Made by a program: the position numbers and the translations under genes
From: Labedella gwakjiensis
GTDB taxonomy: Bacteria; Actinomycetota; Actinomycetes; Actinomycetales; Microbacteriaceae
DNA length: 64,000 bases
Assembly: GCF_003014675.1 (NCBI RefSeq)
Contig: NZ_PYAU01000001.1
Coordinates: 3,596,001 to 3,660,000 of the forward strand
Reading direction: 5' to 3'
Shown: positions 54,575 through 63,382 of the stretch, in pieces
How positions within the stretch are numbered: the stretch's first letter is position 1
Layout: every line of letters begins with the position of its first letter
Notes under the pieces: model-generated
Seen by the model: the letters and a program-made list of their open reading frames with translations, nothing else
Told to the model about the DNA's origin: nothing
Databases searched by the model: none

Positions 54575-55213
54575 ATGGAACTCACGAAGCTCGAACATGC
54601 CGCTCTCATCCTCGAGGAAGCGGGCAGGCGCCTCTTCATCGACCCCGGTGCGTTCACCACCGCCATCACCGACGGCACGCGGGCCGACGCGATCGTCGTC
54701 ACCCACGAACACCCCGATCATTGGACGCGCGAGCAGCTCGACCGCATCGTCCAGGCGAGTCCCGGCGTCACGATCTTCGCTCCCGCTGGAGTCGCGGCAG
54801 CGGCCGGAGACATCCCGATCACGGTTGTCGCGCACGGTGACTCCGTGACCGCCGGTCCCTTCCGGCTTCGCTTCTTCGGCCGCAAGCACGCCGTCATCCA
54901 CGAGTCCATCCCGGTGGTCGACAACGTCGGTGTCCTCGTGAACGACGCGTTGTACTACGGCGGTGACTCCTTCACGATCCCCGACGGTGTCGACGTGAAC
55001 GTCCTGGCAGCCCCGGCGGGCGCTCCCTGGATGAAGGTGTCCGAGACGATCGACTACGTGCTCGCCGTGAAGCCGCGGCACGCGTTCCCCACCCACGAGA
55101 TGGTGCTGTCTCGCGCGGGTAAGGACATGTCGAACCAGCGACTCGCGTGGGCGACGGAACAGGGCGGCGGCACGTTCCACCCGCTCGAGCCCGGCGACAA
55201 GCTCTCCGTCTGA
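54575..55213 (+). CDS. MBL-fold metallohydrolase (UlaG-like)
   Basis: 212 aa. Metallo-beta-lactamase fold with the metal-binding THEHPDHW (HxHxDH), then GPFRLRFFGRKHAVIHE and YYGGDSF (Asp ligand) and FPTHEM (His ligand). Substrate unknown. The ATG at 54575 begins MELTKLEHAAL; the extension to 54497 has no support. A weak TTGGCT 6 nt upstream may be its -10. Confidence 0.85.
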   Translation: MELTKLEHAALILEEAGRRLFIDPGAFTTAITDGTRADAIVVTHEHPDHWTREQLDRIVQASPGVTIFAPAGVAAAAGDIPITVVAHGDSVTAGPFRLRFFGRKHAVIHESIPVVDNVGVLVNDALYYGGDSFTIPDGVDVNVLAAPAGAPWMKVSETIDYVLAVKPRHAFPTHEMVLSRAGKDMSNQRLAWATEQGGGTFHPLEPGDKLSV

Positions 55214-55342
55214 GTCTCGGCGCGCCGGTGCCCTCGGCGCATCGGGTCGGGTGTCTGCCGCACGCGCGCCGGTCCGTCAAGGTCTGTCGGCGCGACTCGC
55301 GTCGACCTAGCGTGAAGGTCTCGATGAGGAGACTGGCAGGCA

Positions 55343-55531
55343 ATGGATCAGAGCACGGCCACACGGTGGGGTAACCACGACATCACGTCGGACGGACGGA
55401 TCGTGGAGGAGTGCGTCCGAACCGCCGGAAGCGACCGACGCATCACGTGGTACGACGAACGGGGACGCGTGGCACATCGCGAGCGGATCACGCGGACCGA
55501 CGGTGAGGAACGCCGCGCACGTACGGCCTGA
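55343..55531 (+). CDS. small hypothetical protein, 62 aa
   Basis: Reads MDQSTATRWGNHDITSDGRI then VEECVR, ITWYDERGRVAHRE and ending ARTA. Hydrophilic, with codon use like its neighbours. No family known to me and a poor ribosome site (GGCAGG). A TAGCGT hexamer about 30 nt upstream could be its -10. Kept because codon usage and frame look coding; it could be spurious. Confidence 0.45.
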   Translation: MDQSTATRWGNHDITSDGRIVEECVRTAGSDRRITWYDERGRVAHRERITRTDGEERRARTA

Positions 55532-55580
55532 CCGTCCGCGGCGTGAATCGCGACGCCTACACGACGGCTGGCAGATCGTG

Positions 55581-55646
55581 GAGGGGCCGGATCGCGCAGG
55601 GCACGCCCGACCACTCGACGCACCACGAGTGGTCGGACGGCCCCTC
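55581..55646. terminator. nested hairpin between convergent genes
   Basis: Outer arms 55581-55589 and 55638-55646 (GAGGGGCCG) and inner arms 55607-55617 and 55626-55636 (CCGACCACTCG) with an 8-nt loop. It lies between the small ORF and DUF6328 and may end both transcripts. Confidence 0.6.
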
Positions 55647-55710
55647 GATCCATGATTCTGTTCCGTCATGCGTCGGCCGCCAATACGTTGACAACGAAGT
55701 CGAGGTTCTG

Positions 55711-56238
55711 TCATGCATTTGTGATGTCGTCCGAGTCGTCCAGTCGGCGCACGGCGAGCGGCGCGACCAGCCACAGCGCGACGAGGACCGCGAAGGCGAG
55801 CGCTCCCGCGACCAGACCAGCGGTGCGATCGAGCACGACGTCGAACAGGAAGAACACCACGCCGACGAGGAGCAGCGAGATCGTCACGAGAGTGATCCTC
55901 AGGAGGACGTCGCCGAAGGCCACCACCCTTTCCTTCACGAGACGGCCGTAGAGGACACGGTGGGAGCTCACCGGCGCCAGGCCCGTCACTGTCGCCAGTA
56001 CGGCGAGGCACACGAGCGTCAAGTACACCCCGGTCTGCACACGGTCGAGATCGGCGAACGCCGGCTGGAAGGCGAGGGCGAGGAGGAAGCCCGTGAGGAT
56101 CTGCGTTCCCGTCTGGGTGACGCGCAACTCCTGGAGGAGATCTGCCCAGTGGCGGTCGAGTCGTTCGTTGTGCGTCTCTCGCCGTCCATCGGGTTGAGCG
56201 TCCGCGTCGGCATCGGATGGGGAGGAGCGATCGTTCAC
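55711..56238 (-). CDS. DUF6328 family membrane protein
   Basis: 175 aa. Cytoplasmic N-terminus with NERLDRHWADLLQELRVTQT then four membrane helices (about residues 40-58, 72-95, 108-130, 138-160). Family function unknown. GTG at 56238 sits 6 nt after the -10 of a promoter with a perfect TTGACA, so the mRNA is probably leaderless. Divergent from the sigma factor gene, suggesting linked stress regulation. Confidence 0.88.
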   Translation of the reverse strand: MNDRSSPSDADADAQPDGRRETHNERLDRHWADLLQELRVTQTGTQILTGFLLALAFQPAFADLDRVQTGVYLTLVCLAVLATVTGLAPVSSHRVLYGRLVKERVVAFGDVLLRITLVTISLLLVGVVFFLFDVVLDRTAGLVAGALAFAVLVALWLVAPLAVRRLDDSDDITNA

Positions 56239-56244
56239 GGTCCC

Positions 56245-56273
56245 ATCAGTGCATATCGGTGGAATCGTGTCAA
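56245..56273 (-). promoter_or_regulatory. promoter of DUF6328 with consensus -35 TTGACA
   Basis: TTGACA (56268-56273), 17-bp spacer, extended TGC then -10 ACTGAT (56245-56250), then GGGACC and GTG at 56238. It overlaps the region of a possible sigma-gene -10, TAGGCT at 56281-56286 on the plus strand. Confidence 0.65.
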
Positions 56274-56298
56274 CGGGTGTTAGGCTGGCATCACACCG

Positions 56299-57036
56299 GT
56301 GGTCAAACAGCGTGCCATCGCCTTCTCTTCTTCTGTGATGAGGCCACCCGTGTCCACTCTCACCCGAGCCGGGGTCCCCGCACGCTCGACCGTCGCATCG
56401 AGATCTCGTTGCGATCGTACGGTCGGCGTCGATCCCGCCGCGCCCCACGACCTGATCCACGGCCATCTCGCGCTCGCCGAGGCCCTCGCCGAACGGTGGT
56501 CGACCCGGCCGTCCGAGCGATTCGACCTCCGGCAGGTCGCCTACCTCGGTCTGGTCCAGGCCGCCAAGCGGTTCGACCGGGGACGGGGTGTCTTCGCCGC
56601 GTTCGCCGCGTCCTACATCCGCGGAGAGCTCATGCACTACCTCCGCGACACCTCACGGACGATCCGACTCCCTCGCGCCATCGCGGAGAAGGCCGGCCCG
56701 GACGGAGTCGCCGCACCGCTCTCGCTCGACGCCGCGCTCACGCTCGACGGTGAGGACGTTCCGTTCTCGTCGACCGTCGGCGACTTCGATCGTCGACTCG
56801 ACGCCGTCGAATCCCGCGTGCCGCTGCTCAGCGCGCTGCGCTCACTGCCGAAGGATGCTCGGCTCGTGGTCTACCTGCGGTACTTCGAGGACCTCACGCA
56901 AGACGAGATCGCTCATCGGACGGGCTCGACGCAGAAGGCCGTCTCCCGCTTGCTCGCAGCGTCGCTCCGATCTCTTCGACAGGAGCTGTCTGGGTCGGCT
57001 CCACATCTCCCAGGGCCGCGAACAGCTCACCGCTGA
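56299..57036 (+). CDS. sigma-70 family RNA polymerase sigma factor (SigB/SigF-like)
   Basis: 245 aa from the GTG at 56299. Region 2 is YLGLVQAAKRFDRGRGVFAA and YIRGELMHYLRDTSRTIRLP; region 4 is LPKDARLVVYLRYFEDLTQD and STQKAVSRLLAASLRSLRQE. The ATG at 56338 or GTG at 56350 are possible starts. The stress-type sigma factor usually pairs with an anti-sigma factor, but none lies beside it. Its final 143 bp overlap the ANTAR regulator on the other strand. Confidence 0.85.
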   Translation: MVKQRAIAFSSSVMRPPVSTLTRAGVPARSTVASRSRCDRTVGVDPAAPHDLIHGHLALAEALAERWSTRPSERFDLRQVAYLGLVQAAKRFDRGRGVFAAFAASYIRGELMHYLRDTSRTIRLPRAIAEKAGPDGVAAPLSLDAALTLDGEDVPFSSTVGDFDRRLDAVESRVPLLSALRSLPKDARLVVYLRYFEDLTQDEIAHRTGSTQKAVSRLLAASLRSLRQELSGSAPHLPGPRTAHR

Positions 57037-57685
57037 CGACGTCCTGGGCCACGGACACGAGCTTCATGTTGTGGTGCTGGGAGTACCGACGGAGAAGCGA
57101 GAACGCGCGTCCCTCGTCGATGCTGAAGCGTTCCATGAGGATGCCCTGGGCCTGCCCGATCGTCTTCCGGCCGTCGAGCGCCTTCTCGAGGTTGTCCTCC
57201 GAACGCGCGTTCGCGAGCGCGATCGACGCGTGACGACCGAAGATCCGGGCGACGGCCTCGTCCGTGTCGTCGAGCGAGTTGGGTGCGACGGAGAACAGGT
57301 TCAGGGAACCGATCACCTTGTCCTTCGTGACGAGCGGGACACTCACCATCGATCTGTAGCCGAGGCGCGCGAGTCGGGGACCGTAGTTCGGCCAGCGGGG
57401 GTCGTTCGCGGTGTCGGGCACCACGTAGCTGCCGAGGGTCTCGATCGACGACACGCACGGCCCTTCCCCGAGCTCGTTCTGCAGTTCGTCGGCCTCCCAG
57501 ACGCGCTCGCCTGTGGCCGCGGCCGTTCGGATCTTCTTGCCCTCGAGCAGGTGGATGCCGACGTCGTCGCACCGCACGGCGTCCCTGGCATACTCGACGA
57601 CGACCTCGACGGTGGCTTCCGTGTCGGGTTCGGCCTGCAGATCGAATGCGAGTCTCGCGAAGTACTCCGCGCCGGGTTCACTCAT
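56894..57685 (-). CDS. GAF-ANTAR domain regulator
   Basis: 263 aa. Residues about 20-160 form a GAF domain (LGEGPCVSSIETLGSYVVPD, YRSMVSVPLVTKDKVIGSLN) and residues about 175-225 an ANTAR domain (RKTIGQAQGILMERFSIDEG, AFSLLRRYSQHHNMKL). ANTAR proteins bind dual-hexaloop RNA to stop terminators. The last 35 residues (after AALGDVEP) are low-complexity and antisense to the sigma-factor region 4. ATG at 57685 with GAGGGAT upstream. Confidence 0.92.
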   Translation of the reverse strand: MSEPGAEYFARLAFDLQAEPDTEATVEVVVEYARDAVRCDDVGIHLLEGKKIRTAAATGERVWEADELQNELGEGPCVSSIETLGSYVVPDTANDPRWPNYGPRLARLGYRSMVSVPLVTKDKVIGSLNLFSVAPNSLDDTDEAVARIFGRHASIALANARSEDNLEKALDGRKTIGQAQGILMERFSIDEGRAFSLLRRYSQHHNMKLVSVAQDVVSGELFAALGDVEPTQTAPVEEIGATLRASGRRPSASSPSDERSRLA

Positions 57686-57690
57686 ATCCC

Positions 57691-58068
57691 TCATGATGCC
57701 GCACGATCGGGTCCCCGACCACCTCTCGAGGATCCACGGCGCGCGGTTCCGGCACCCGTCTCGTCCCCCGCCGGCACCTCGGGGACGTCCTCCAGGTTGA
57801 GGCCCATCACGGAGTGGCTTGCGGACATCATCCGATCGAGCCATTCGCGATCCAGATTGGCTGCTCGGCTGCCGAAGAACGTGAAGCCGAGGTTGACCCC
57901 GTCCGTGATCCAGAGGGAGCTGCGCCCGCCGCCGTTGTGCGCGTGGTGGTCCCACGAGAGCAGGAAGCTCTCCCGGCGACGGAGCTTCTGTGCGATGACG
58001 ACCCGCAGGTGTGCGAGGATCCGGTCGTCGAACTCGTAGTCGCCGGTGCCGTATTTGAGCGTGCCCAT
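57691..58068 (-). CDS. DUF7882 family protein
   Basis: 125 aa. Begins MGTLKYGTGDYEFDDRILAH, with LRRRESFLLSWDHHAHNGGG and LDREWLDRMM, the pattern of a short Microbacteriaceae family often mis-named ATP-dependent DNA ligase. The Pro/Gly/Arg-rich C-terminal tail is not conserved. GGGAGATCTG precedes the ATG. 5 bp before the GAF-ANTAR gene, so co-transcribed. Confidence 0.85.
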   Translation of the reverse strand: MGTLKYGTGDYEFDDRILAHLRVVIAQKLRRRESFLLSWDHHAHNGGGRSSLWITDGVNLGFTFFGSRAANLDREWLDRMMSASHSVMGLNLEDVPEVPAGDETGAGTARRGSSRGGRGPDRAAS

Positions 58069-58195
58069 TCAGATCTCCCTGAGAAATCCACGACGTGGTG
58101 TTTCCACGTCCATCCCCCACGTACCCAGGGCGATGCGGTTTCAGACAGGAATCGAGAAATCGTTCGGGATCATGTCGACGCCGCCGGTCCCGACG

Positions 58196-58537
58196 TCAAT
58201 CGAGCGCGTCCTCTCCGAACGCACGGAGCTCCTGATCGCACCGGCACGCTGCCGCGACCCGCGCAGCCCATTCCACGGCTTCCTCCCGATTCGGAACGTC
58301 GATGACGGTGAATCCGCCGTTGAATCCGACCGTCTGCGGGTACGTGCCCGGAGTGACCGCGGCATCCGCCGCGACGCGCACCGGTGGGGTGCTCTCGTCG
58401 ATCCCGCCCGCGAAGACGAGGACGCCGGCATCGCGCATGTCCCGGACCACCGCGTGGGAGGTCTCCACGACCTCGGACAGCTCCGCCTCTGAGAGCATCA
58501 TCGCCTCGCTCGGGAACGAGATCAGGTAGTTCGTCAT
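58196..58537 (-). CDS. YciI-like (YCII/DGPF domain) protein
   Basis: 113 aa. MTNYLISFPSEAMMLSEAEL, DAGVLVFAGGIDES, VGFNGGFTVIDVPNREEAVE match the small dimeric YCII fold, related to DGPF proteins sometimes linked to ECF sigma factors. Ligand unknown. GAGGAG 7 nt before the ATG. Confidence 0.85.
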   Translation of the reverse strand: MTNYLISFPSEAMMLSEAELSEVVETSHAVVRDMRDAGVLVFAGGIDESTPPVRVAADAAVTPGTYPQTVGFNGGFTVIDVPNREEAVEWAARVAAACRCDQELRAFGEDALD

Positions 58538-58668
58538 CGTCGACTCCTCACGGTGTCCTCCTGCGTCCGCCGCGGGTTCGCGTCAACGCCGTGTCCCGAT
58601 TATCCCGACGGAGCGCCCGCAGCGGTACCGTCGAATTGCGCACCGGAGCGCATCCGAAGGAGGCCGAG

Positions 58669-59994
58669 ATGGAACACGTCGACACGATCGTGGTGGGCGC
58701 CGGCGTGGCGGGCCTCACCGCTGCCCGGCTCCTGGAGGACGCCGGCCGACGGGTGGTCGTGTTGGAGGCACGCGATCGCGTCGGCGGACGCGTGTGGACC
58801 GATCGCCGAGACGGACTCGTCACCGACATGGGAGCCTCCTGGATCCACGGGATCACCGACAGTGCCGTGTTCGAGGCTGTCGAGGCATTCGGAATGGACA
58901 CCGTCGAGTTCACCGTGGGCGGCTACCAGCCCGACAGCCGCCCGATCGCGTACTACGACCCGAACGGCGTCCGCCTGTCGGACGCCGAGGCTCAGGTGTT
59001 CGCGGCGGACATCCACGCGGTCGACGCCGCACTCCTGCCCGTGATCGCTGCGTCGGGACCTGGGGACTCCTACCACGACGCGACAGAGGCCGCCCTCGCG
59101 GCGCAGGGCTGGGAGGCGGAGCGCGCCGAACGGGTTCGCGAGTATCTGCAGCACCGCACGGAGGAGCAGTACGGCGCGTGGATCGAGGACCTCGCGGCGC
59201 ACGGGCTCGACGACGATGTGACCGACGGAGACGAGGTGGTCTTCCCCGACGGCTACGACCGCCTCCCTCGACACCTCGCGGACGGGCTCGACGTCCGCCT
59301 CGAGCACGTCGTGTCCCGCGTGGACTGGGCGGAGGACGGCGTCACCGTGACGACCGACCACGGAGCATTCCGCGGACGCGACGCCGTCGTCACCGTCCCG
59401 GTGGGCGTGCTCCAGTCGGACGAGTTCACCATCTCTCCCCCTCTCGCCGAGCCGAACGCCGGCGCCCTCTCCAGGCTCGCCATGAACGCCTTCGAGAAGG
59501 TCGTCCTTCGGTTCCCTAGCCGGTTCTGGGACGACGACGTCTACGCGATCCGGCAGCAGGGTCCTGAGGGCGTGTGGTGGCATTCCTGGTACGACCTGAC
59601 CAGGCTGCATGGCGACCCGACCCTGCTGACGTTCGCCGCCGGGCCCGCCGCGCGCGAGATGCGCGGATGGGCCGAGGAGCGGGTCGTCGAGTCCGTCCTC
59701 TCCCAGCTGCGCCGGCTGTACGGCGACCGCGTCGAGCAGCCCACGAGCGCGCGCGTCAGCGCGTGGCAGGACGATCCGTTCTCCCGCGGCTCCTACGCCT
59801 ACATGACGGTGGGATCGACGACGGCCGACCACGACGACCTCGCGGCGCCGATCGGCGGTGTCCTCCACCTCGCCGGCGAGGCCACGTGGACCGATGACCC
59901 GGCCACTGTCACGGCCGCGCTGCACTCCGGGCATCGCGCCGCGGAGAACGTGCTCGGCCGGGAGATCCGGATCGCAGACCTCTGGTCGAGGTGA
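58669..59994 (+). CDS. flavin monoamine oxidase family protein
   Basis: 441 aa. FAD fold DTIVVGAGVAGLTAARLLED, VVVLEARDRVGGRVWT, an SWIHG substrate segment, and the C-terminal FAD contact HLAGEATWTDDPATVTAALH. Monoamine/polyamine oxidase family; a secretion signal is absent, so probably cytoplasmic. AAGGAGG 7 nt upstream. Confidence 0.92.
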   Translation: MEHVDTIVVGAGVAGLTAARLLEDAGRRVVVLEARDRVGGRVWTDRRDGLVTDMGASWIHGITDSAVFEAVEAFGMDTVEFTVGGYQPDSRPIAYYDPNGVRLSDAEAQVFAADIHAVDAALLPVIAASGPGDSYHDATEAALAAQGWEAERAERVREYLQHRTEEQYGAWIEDLAAHGLDDDVTDGDEVVFPDGYDRLPRHLADGLDVRLEHVVSRVDWAEDGVTVTTDHGAFRGRDAVVTVPVGVLQSDEFTISPPLAEPNAGALSRLAMNAFEKVVLRFPSRFWDDDVYAIRQQGPEGVWWHSWYDLTRLHGDPTLLTFAAGPAAREMRGWAEERVVESVLSQLRRLYGDRVEQPTSARVSAWQDDPFSRGSYAYMTVGSTTADHDDLAAPIGGVLHLAGEATWTDDPATVTAALHSGHRAAENVLGREIRIADLWSR

Positions 59995-59998
59995 ATGC

Positions 59999-60028
59999 AA
60001 AAACTCCCCCGCCTGAGGACGGAGGAGT
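59999..60028 (-). terminator. intrinsic terminator of tRNA-Gln
   Basis: Minus strand ACTCCTCCG, loop TCCTCAGG, CGGGGGAGT followed by TTTT: 9 bp with one G-U. Directly after the tRNA; a classical U-tract hairpin. Confidence 0.88.
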
Positions 60029-60034
60029 GACTTG

Positions 60035-60106
60035 CTGGGGTACCTGGACTCGAACCAAGAACAACTGAACCAGAATCAGCCGTGTTGCCAATTACACCAT
60101 ACCCCA
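60035..60106 (-). tRNA. tRNA-Gln (anticodon CUG)
   Basis: 72 nt. Acceptor TGGGGTA pairs with TACCCCA plus discriminator G. The anticodon loop TTCTGGT carries CUG. T-arm CTTGG-TTCGAGT-CCAGG. Followed by a strong hairpin terminator. CCA not encoded. Reads CAG codons. Confidence 0.95.
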
Positions 60107-60185
60107 CCGGTTTCGGAGCCTTGCCCCGACCGACATCCAACCCTAGCTCACCGAGGGAGCTCCCTCCAAACCGGCGGAACGGCTC

Positions 60186-60842
60186 TCAGGACGAGAAGTC
60201 GACGTCGACCGTGAGGGCCGAGCCTCCGGCACCCGAGACGGACACCGTCGCCGTCGTCGGACGGCCGAAATCGGTCCCCGGACCGAAGGAGTATTCAGCG
60301 GAAGCCCCGGTGCGGACGTCGTCCGCGACCGCGGCGTCGAGATCCAGAGCCCCGCGGTCGAGACCGAAGCGCTCGGCCACCGCATCGAGGATCGCGCTCT
60401 GCGCCTGGTAACCGCCGCTCGACGCTGCGAGAGAGAGCCCGACGAGGCGACCGTCCTCCGTCGTGAGCGTCATCGAGCTCGTCGGGATGCGGATCGAGTC
60501 CTCTCCGACGTACAGACCGACGCTCACCGAGAAGCCGTTCGCTTCGACCACCGTGTCGCCGTTCGCCGGCAGCCCGAGTTCCGAGGCGTCCGGCTCGGGC
60601 TCGCTGAGGTCGATTCGAGCCTGGAGCGAGTCCTCGATGTAGGTGACCCCGTCCTCGGAGAACCGTGAGTAGCCGTCCTGAGTCACGGCCTCGGCAACCT
60701 CCGGCGGGGCGTCTCGACCGACCGAACCGGATGAGACCTGCCACGCGAGGACACCGGCGCCCGCGATGAGGACGACGGCCAGCAGCGACGGCACCCAGAT
60801 GAGCCATCGGGGCCGCTTCCGGGAGAACGCGCGATCCGACAT
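60186..60842 (-). CDS. membrane-anchored hypothetical protein
   Basis: 218 aa. Basic N-terminus, one signal/anchor helix (about residues 13-34, LIWVPSLLAVVLIAGAGVLA), then an acidic beta-rich extracytoplasmic domain with no cysteine. Function unknown. Starts 1 bp after the oxidoreductase gene. Confidence 0.8.
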   Translation of the reverse strand: MSDRAFSRKRPRWLIWVPSLLAVVLIAGAGVLAWQVSSGSVGRDAPPEVAEAVTQDGYSRFSEDGVTYIEDSLQARIDLSEPEPDASELGLPANGDTVVEANGFSVSVGLYVGEDSIRIPTSSMTLTTEDGRLVGLSLAASSGGYQAQSAILDAVAERFGLDRGALDLDAAVADDVRTGASAEYSFGPGTDFGRPTTATVSVSGAGGSALTVDVDFSS

Positions 60843-60843
60843 G

Positions 60844-61821
60844 TCAGACCGATTCGACGGGCGACGTTGGCGTGCGGACGGACAGGGACGGTGCCGAGCG
60901 GCGTCGTTCCGCGGTGATGTCGGAGAGGATGCCGCCGGCGACGACGGCCGCGTGGCCCGCGGCGACCACGAGCTGCTGCGGCCCCGGCGGGGTGAGATCG
61001 CCCGCAGCGAAGAGACCGGTCACACTCGTGTGTCCTACGTCGTCGGTGCGCACGAGCCCGAGGTCGTCGAGGACGAGGTCGTCCGCGAGCGGGGCGAGGA
61101 ATCCGAGGCTCGTCGTCCAGCGCGGACGGACGAAGCCTCCGGTCCGCGGAACGGTCTCCCCCGAGTCGAGAGTGACACCGGTGAGGCCCGATCGATCGCC
61201 GTCGAGCGAGGCCACCTTGTCGTCGACGACGCGCACGCCGACAGACTCGAGGGACGCGCGATCGTCTCCCGACACCACGCCGGACCCGTTCGTGAACACG
61301 ACGAGGTCGTCGGTCCACTGCAGCGTGCGCCACGCGACCTCGGCGAGGTCGTCCGTGTCGCCGATCACGGCAAGGGGCTCACCGCTCTTCTCGTAGCCAT
61401 CGCACGTGAGACAGCTGTGCAGGCTCGTGCCGTAGTAGGCGCGCATGTTGGTGATGTCCGGGAGCGTCTCCGAGAGACCCGACGTGACGAGCACACGAGC
61501 CGCGACGACGTCCTGGTCCGGAGCGCCGCGGACACCCGTCGCGCGCACGCGGAAGCCCGTTCCTGCTCGCTCGATCGAGGTCACGAGTGCGAACGCCACC
61601 TCCGCATCGTCGTACCCGTCGACCTCGGCGCGACCGAGCGCACGGAGCTCATGGGGCGCTATGCCGTCCCGCGTGAGGAAGCCGTGCGAGACGAGCGTCG
61701 CCGAATGCCGAGGCCTGTTGCTGTCGAGCACGAGCACGCGCAACCGCGCCCGGACGAGATTGAGCGCGGCGGAGAGACCGGCCGGTCCCCCGCCGACGAC
61801 GACGACATCCCAGTCGGTCAT
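60844..61821 (-). CDS. thioredoxin-reductase-like NAD(P)/FAD-dependent oxidoreductase
   Basis: 325 aa. FAD fold [20 protein letters not shown], redox pair CLTC (137-140) and C-terminal [20 protein letters not shown]. The NADPH-binding loop reads VIGDTDD (152-158), where TrxB has GGGDSA, so pyridine-nucleotide use is doubtful. The overall layout recalls the GliT/HlmI dithiol oxidase group, whose active site is CxxC-x-GYE (here CLTCDGYE). Substrate unknown. ATG overlaps gltX stop (ATGA). Confidence 0.88.
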   Translation of the reverse strand: MTDWDVVVVGGGPAGLSAALNLVRARLRVLVLDSNRPRHSATLVSHGFLTRDGIAPHELRALGRAEVDGYDDAEVAFALVTSIERAGTGFRVRATGVRGAPDQDVVAARVLVTSGLSETLPDITNMRAYYGTSLHSCLTCDGYEKSGEPLAVIGDTDDLAEVAWRTLQWTDDLVVFTNGSGVVSGDDRASLESVGVRVVDDKVASLDGDRSGLTGVTLDSGETVPRTGGFVRPRWTTSLGFLAPLADDLVLDDLGLVRTDDVGHTSVTGLFAAGDLTPPGPQQLVVAAGHAAVVAGGILSDITAERRRSAPSLSVRTPTSPVESV

Positions 61822-63338
61822 GCGGAGATCCGAGCCCTCAGCCGCTCGACACGGGCGAGGGACTCCTCCCGACCGAGGAGCTCCATGGATTCGAAGAGAG
61901 GCGGAGACACCCGACGACCGGAGATCGCCACCCGCACGGGGCCGTAGGCCACGCGCGGCTTGAGCCCGAGACCCTCGACGAGCCCGCTGGCGAGTGCCGT
62001 CTGAATGGCCTCGGTATTCCACTCCCCGTCGTCGATGGAGGTGAGGGCCGCCGAAGCGGCGGCGAGCACATCGTCGGCGTTGGCCGGAAGGCCGGCGACC
62101 GCATCCTCGGCGTACTCGAGCGCGTCGGAGGTCGTGAAGAGGAAGCCGAGCATTCCGGGCGTCTCGCCCAGCAGACCGACGCGTTCCTGGACGAGCGGGG
62201 CGGCCGCGAGCAGCAGCGACCGCTGTTCGGCGGTCGGCTCTGCTGCCAGGACGCCGGCTCCGCGGAGGTACGGGATCGTCCGCTCGGCGAAGTCGGCGAC
62301 GTCGAGCAGACGGATGTGGTCTCCGTTGATCGATTCGGCCTTCTTGAGGTCGAACCGCGCGGGGTTCGGGTTGACGTTCTCCACGTCGAAGGCTGCGACC
62401 ATCTCGTCGAGGCTGAAGACGTCGCGGTCGGCCGAGAGACCCCACCCGAGCAGGGCGAGGTAGTTCACGAGCCCCTCGGGGATGAATCCGCGCTCGCGGT
62501 GATGGAAGAGGTTCGACTCAGGGTCGCGCTTGGAGAGCTTCTTGTTGCCGTCGCCCATGACGTACGGGAGGTGGCCGAAGCGCGGCACGACGTCCGTCAG
62601 TCCGATGTCGACGAGGGCGTGGTAGAGCGCGATCTGGCGCGGCGTGGAGGACAGGAGGTCCTCGCCGCGCAGCACGTGCGTGATGCCCATGATGGCGTCG
62701 TCGACGGGGTTCACGAGAGTGTAGAGCGGCTGACCGTTGGGACGTTCGACGACGAAGTCCGTGAACGAACCGGCGGGGAACGTGATCTCCCCGCGCACGA
62801 GGTCGTCGAAGGAGAGATCGGCGTCGGGCACGCGGAGGCGGAGGGCCGGCTCGCGGCCTTCTGCGCGGAATGCGGCACGCTGCTCGTCGGTGAGGTCGCG
62901 GTCGAAGTTGTCGTAGCCGAGCTGCTTCGCGCGGCCGGCCGCCTCGTTGCGGGCGTCGATCTCCTCAGCGTTCGAGAAGCTCTCGTACACGTGACCGGCG
63001 GCCACGAGTCGCTCGATCACGTCGGTGTAGATGTCGGCTCTCTGCGACTGACGGTACGGTCCGTGCGGACCGCCCACATCGATGCCCTCGTCCCAGTCGA
63101 GGCCGAGCCACCGCAGCGCCTCGAGGATCTGCTCGTAGCTCTCCTCGCTGTCGCGGGCGGCGTCGGTGTCCTCGATGCGGAACACGAAGGTGCCGCCGGT
63201 GTGACGGGCGTATGCCCAGTTGAACAGGGCGGTGCGGACGAGTCCGACGTGCGGTGTTCCCGTCGGTGACGGGCAGAACCGGACGCGGACGTCGGAACCG
63301 GTGGCGGAGGAGAACGGGGGTGCGGTGAGGGCAGACAT
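61818..63338 (-). CDS. gltX: glutamate--tRNA ligase
   Basis: 506 aa class I synthetase. [20 protein letters not shown] (HIGH box as HVGL), [36 protein letters not shown] and [12 protein letters not shown] (KMSKS-like) are present. The ATG at 63338 is preferred over 63347 because TAGAAT ends 7 nt upstream of it. In most actinobacteria GltX also charges tRNA-Gln, corrected by GatCAB. Confidence 0.96.
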   Translation of the reverse strand: MSALTAPPFSSATGSDVRVRFCPSPTGTPHVGLVRTALFNWAYARHTGGTFVFRIEDTDAARDSEESYEQILEALRWLGLDWDEGIDVGGPHGPYRQSQRADIYTDVIERLVAAGHVYESFSNAEEIDARNEAAGRAKQLGYDNFDRDLTDEQRAAFRAEGREPALRLRVPDADLSFDDLVRGEITFPAGSFTDFVVERPNGQPLYTLVNPVDDAIMGITHVLRGEDLLSSTPRQIALYHALVDIGLTDVVPRFGHLPYVMGDGNKKLSKRDPESNLFHHRERGFIPEGLVNYLALLGWGLSADRDVFSLDEMVAAFDVENVNPNPARFDLKKAESINGDHIRLLDVADFAERTIPYLRGAGVLAAEPTAEQRSLLLAAAPLVQERVGLLGETPGMLGFLFTTSDALEYAEDAVAGLPANADDVLAAASAALTSIDDGEWNTEAIQTALASGLVEGLGLKPRVAYGPVRVAISGRRVSPPLFESMELLGREESLARVERLRARISA

Positions 63339-63345
63339 CACCGCC

Positions 63346-63351
63346 ATTCTA
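63346..63351 (-). promoter_or_regulatory. leaderless -10 (TAGAAT) of gltX
   Basis: TAGAAT, then GGCGGTG, then ATG at 63338. The alternative ATG at 63347 lies inside this element. Confidence 0.6.
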
Positions 63352-63382
63352 TCGGCGGGAGGATGCCTCTTCCGGGTCGCAC

